NCBI RefSeq assembly: GCF_000226215.1
Contig: NZ_AGFF01000022.1
Coordinates: 1-64,000, forward strand
Direction: 5' to 3'
Origin: Dietzia alimentaria 72
GTDB lineage: Bacteria; Actinomycetota; Actinomycetes; Mycobacteriales; Mycobacteriaceae
DNA length: 64,000 bases
Position 1 is the first letter of the stretch; each line of letters begins with the position of its first letter. Shown in pieces: positions 63,407 through 64,000 of this stretch. A program made the translations under genes and the position numbers. Under the pieces are notes generated by a model, which worked only from the letters and a program-made list of their open reading frames with translations, was not told the DNA's origin and searched no databases.

Positions 63407-63419
63407 GCGCGACTGACGC

Positions 63420-64000
63420 ATGTCGCAACGAAAGCAGGTGACCGGGGTCCCTCGACGCCCGTCGCCACTGGGCGGTCGTCGCCCGAGACGTGATGAACTC
63501 GCCGGTTTCGCGACCCATGATCCCAATGGCGTGGACCCGGTCCTCCCCGCAGACTGCGGGCGGCTCAAGCTTCTCATCGTGGGCGTCAATCCCGGATTGT
63601 GGACCGCCGCCGTCAACGCACCGTTCGCGAGGCCCGGGAACCGGTTCTGGCCATCGCTGCACCGGGCGGGGCTGACCGACCACGTGGTGGACGCCTCGAC
63701 CGGGCTCTCGGCCGCAGACGAGTCCCAGCTGCTCTCGCGCGGGATCGGGATGACGAACCTCGTGGGTCGGGCCACAGCGCGGGCCGATGAACTCACCCGC
63801 GAGGAGTTACGTGCCGGCGCTCAGCGCGTGAGGGCGTTGGCCGGGGAGCTGCGCCCGGTGGTCGTCGCCGTTGCGGGCATCACCGCCTTCCGCACCGCGT
63901 TCGAGTTACCGAAGACGACGTACGGGGTACAGGACACGGCGCCGGTCGCGGGATGGCCCGAGGACGTGGCGCTGTGGGTGGTGCCCCAGCCGAGCGGGTT
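63420..64000 (+). CDS. mug: Mismatch-specific uracil/thymine DNA glycosylase (Mug), partial
   Basis: Removes uracil or thymine from G:U/G:T mismatches. The open frame runs to the window edge (193 codons visible). GVNPGLWTAAVNAPFARPGNRFWP (55-78) has the Mug catalytic GxNPG loop with Asn57, and the product reaches PQPSG, the second family loop (NPSG-type, here with Gln). The ATG overlaps no ribosome-binding site but is 13 nt after ytoQ. A short arginine-rich N-terminal extension precedes the core. The C-terminus is outside the window. Confidence 0.85.
   Translation, partial: MSQRKQVTGVPRRPSPLGGRRPRRDELAGFATHDPNGVDPVLPADCGRLKLLIVGVNPGLWTAAVNAPFARPGNRFWPSLHRAGLTDHVVDASTGLSAADESQLLSRGIGMTNLVGRATARADELTREELRAGAQRVRALAGELRPVVVAVAGITAFRTAFELPKTTYGVQDTAPVAGWPEDVALWVVPQPSG

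Noticed and set aside
1-64000. CRISPR arrays, tRNA or rRNA genes, prophage genes
   Set aside because: No regularly spaced repeats, cloverleaf candidates, rRNA-like segments or phage structural genes were recognised on either strand by eye.

Overview
The window is a GC-rich actinobacterial chromosome segment, most likely from Mycobacteriales. The mycothiol S-conjugate amidase (mca), a Rv1109c-type lipid-droplet protein, DUF222/HNH proteins, a DtxR/IdeR-type iron box and frequent leaderless starts (a TANNNT box 6-8 nt before ATG/GTG) all point there. The backbone genes from greA to ychF run in the same order as M. tuberculosis Rv1080c-Rv1112: greA, Rv1081c, mca, Rv1083, Rv1086 (uppS-type), coaA, glyA, phoH, fum, glpX, Rv1100, xseB, xseA, Rv1109c, ispH, Rv1111c, ychF. 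Dietzia or a near relative fits, but the genus is an inference. No tRNA, rRNA, CRISPR array or prophage was seen.

Layout. 0-17.6 kb is accessory: an iron-regulated efeOB pair, an F420-type luciferase-like oxidoreductase, a dienoyl-CoA-reductase-like enzyme, a methyltransferase, a cupin, an AraC/MBL-fold/SDR cluster, a 53-residue cysteine protein beside a CsoR-like palindrome, an MFS exporter, an ABC permease whose ATPase gene is truncated, an excalibur-domain membrane protein, a Bax-inhibitor-1 protein and a thiolase. 17.8-21.3 kb is a McrBC-type pair whose McrC has lost its nuclease residues. 21.4-25.8 kb holds an OatA-type acyltransferase, greA, a DUF4307 protein, mca and a small membrane protein. 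25.8-31.4 kb holds a flavin reductase/luciferase-like pair, an arylamine N-acetyltransferase, an oxidoreductase and a DUF222-HNH protein.

31.6-40.6 kb starts with a DAHP synthase gene behind an aromatic-rich leader peptide and an attenuator-like terminator. It continues with a cis-prenyltransferase, a MOSC protein, two PH-domain (YdbS/YdbT-like) genes of which one carries two frameshifts, a tocopherol-cyclase-like protein, coaA, glyA and a LysR-effector-domain protein without a helix-turn-helix. 40.6-47.4 kb is a fatty-acid-type catabolic island (TetR, APH-like kinase, acyl-CoA dehydrogenase, thiolase, Zn-alcohol dehydrogenase, SDR, MaoC hydratase) placed between conserved backbone genes.

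47.5-64 kb returns to the backbone: phoH, an LGFP lipoprotein, fumC, glpX, DUF4245, xseBA, a lipid-droplet protein, ispH, a DUF6542 protein, an AI-2E-family transporter, ychF, a UvrA2-like ABC protein, ytoQ and a mug-type glycosylase cut by the window end. An IS630-family element sits between glpX and fumC. A family of three intergenic hairpin repeats (about 13.1, 45.0 and 52.3 kb) and a second dispersed palindromic repeat (10.9 and 37.4 kb) are not explained by any gene.
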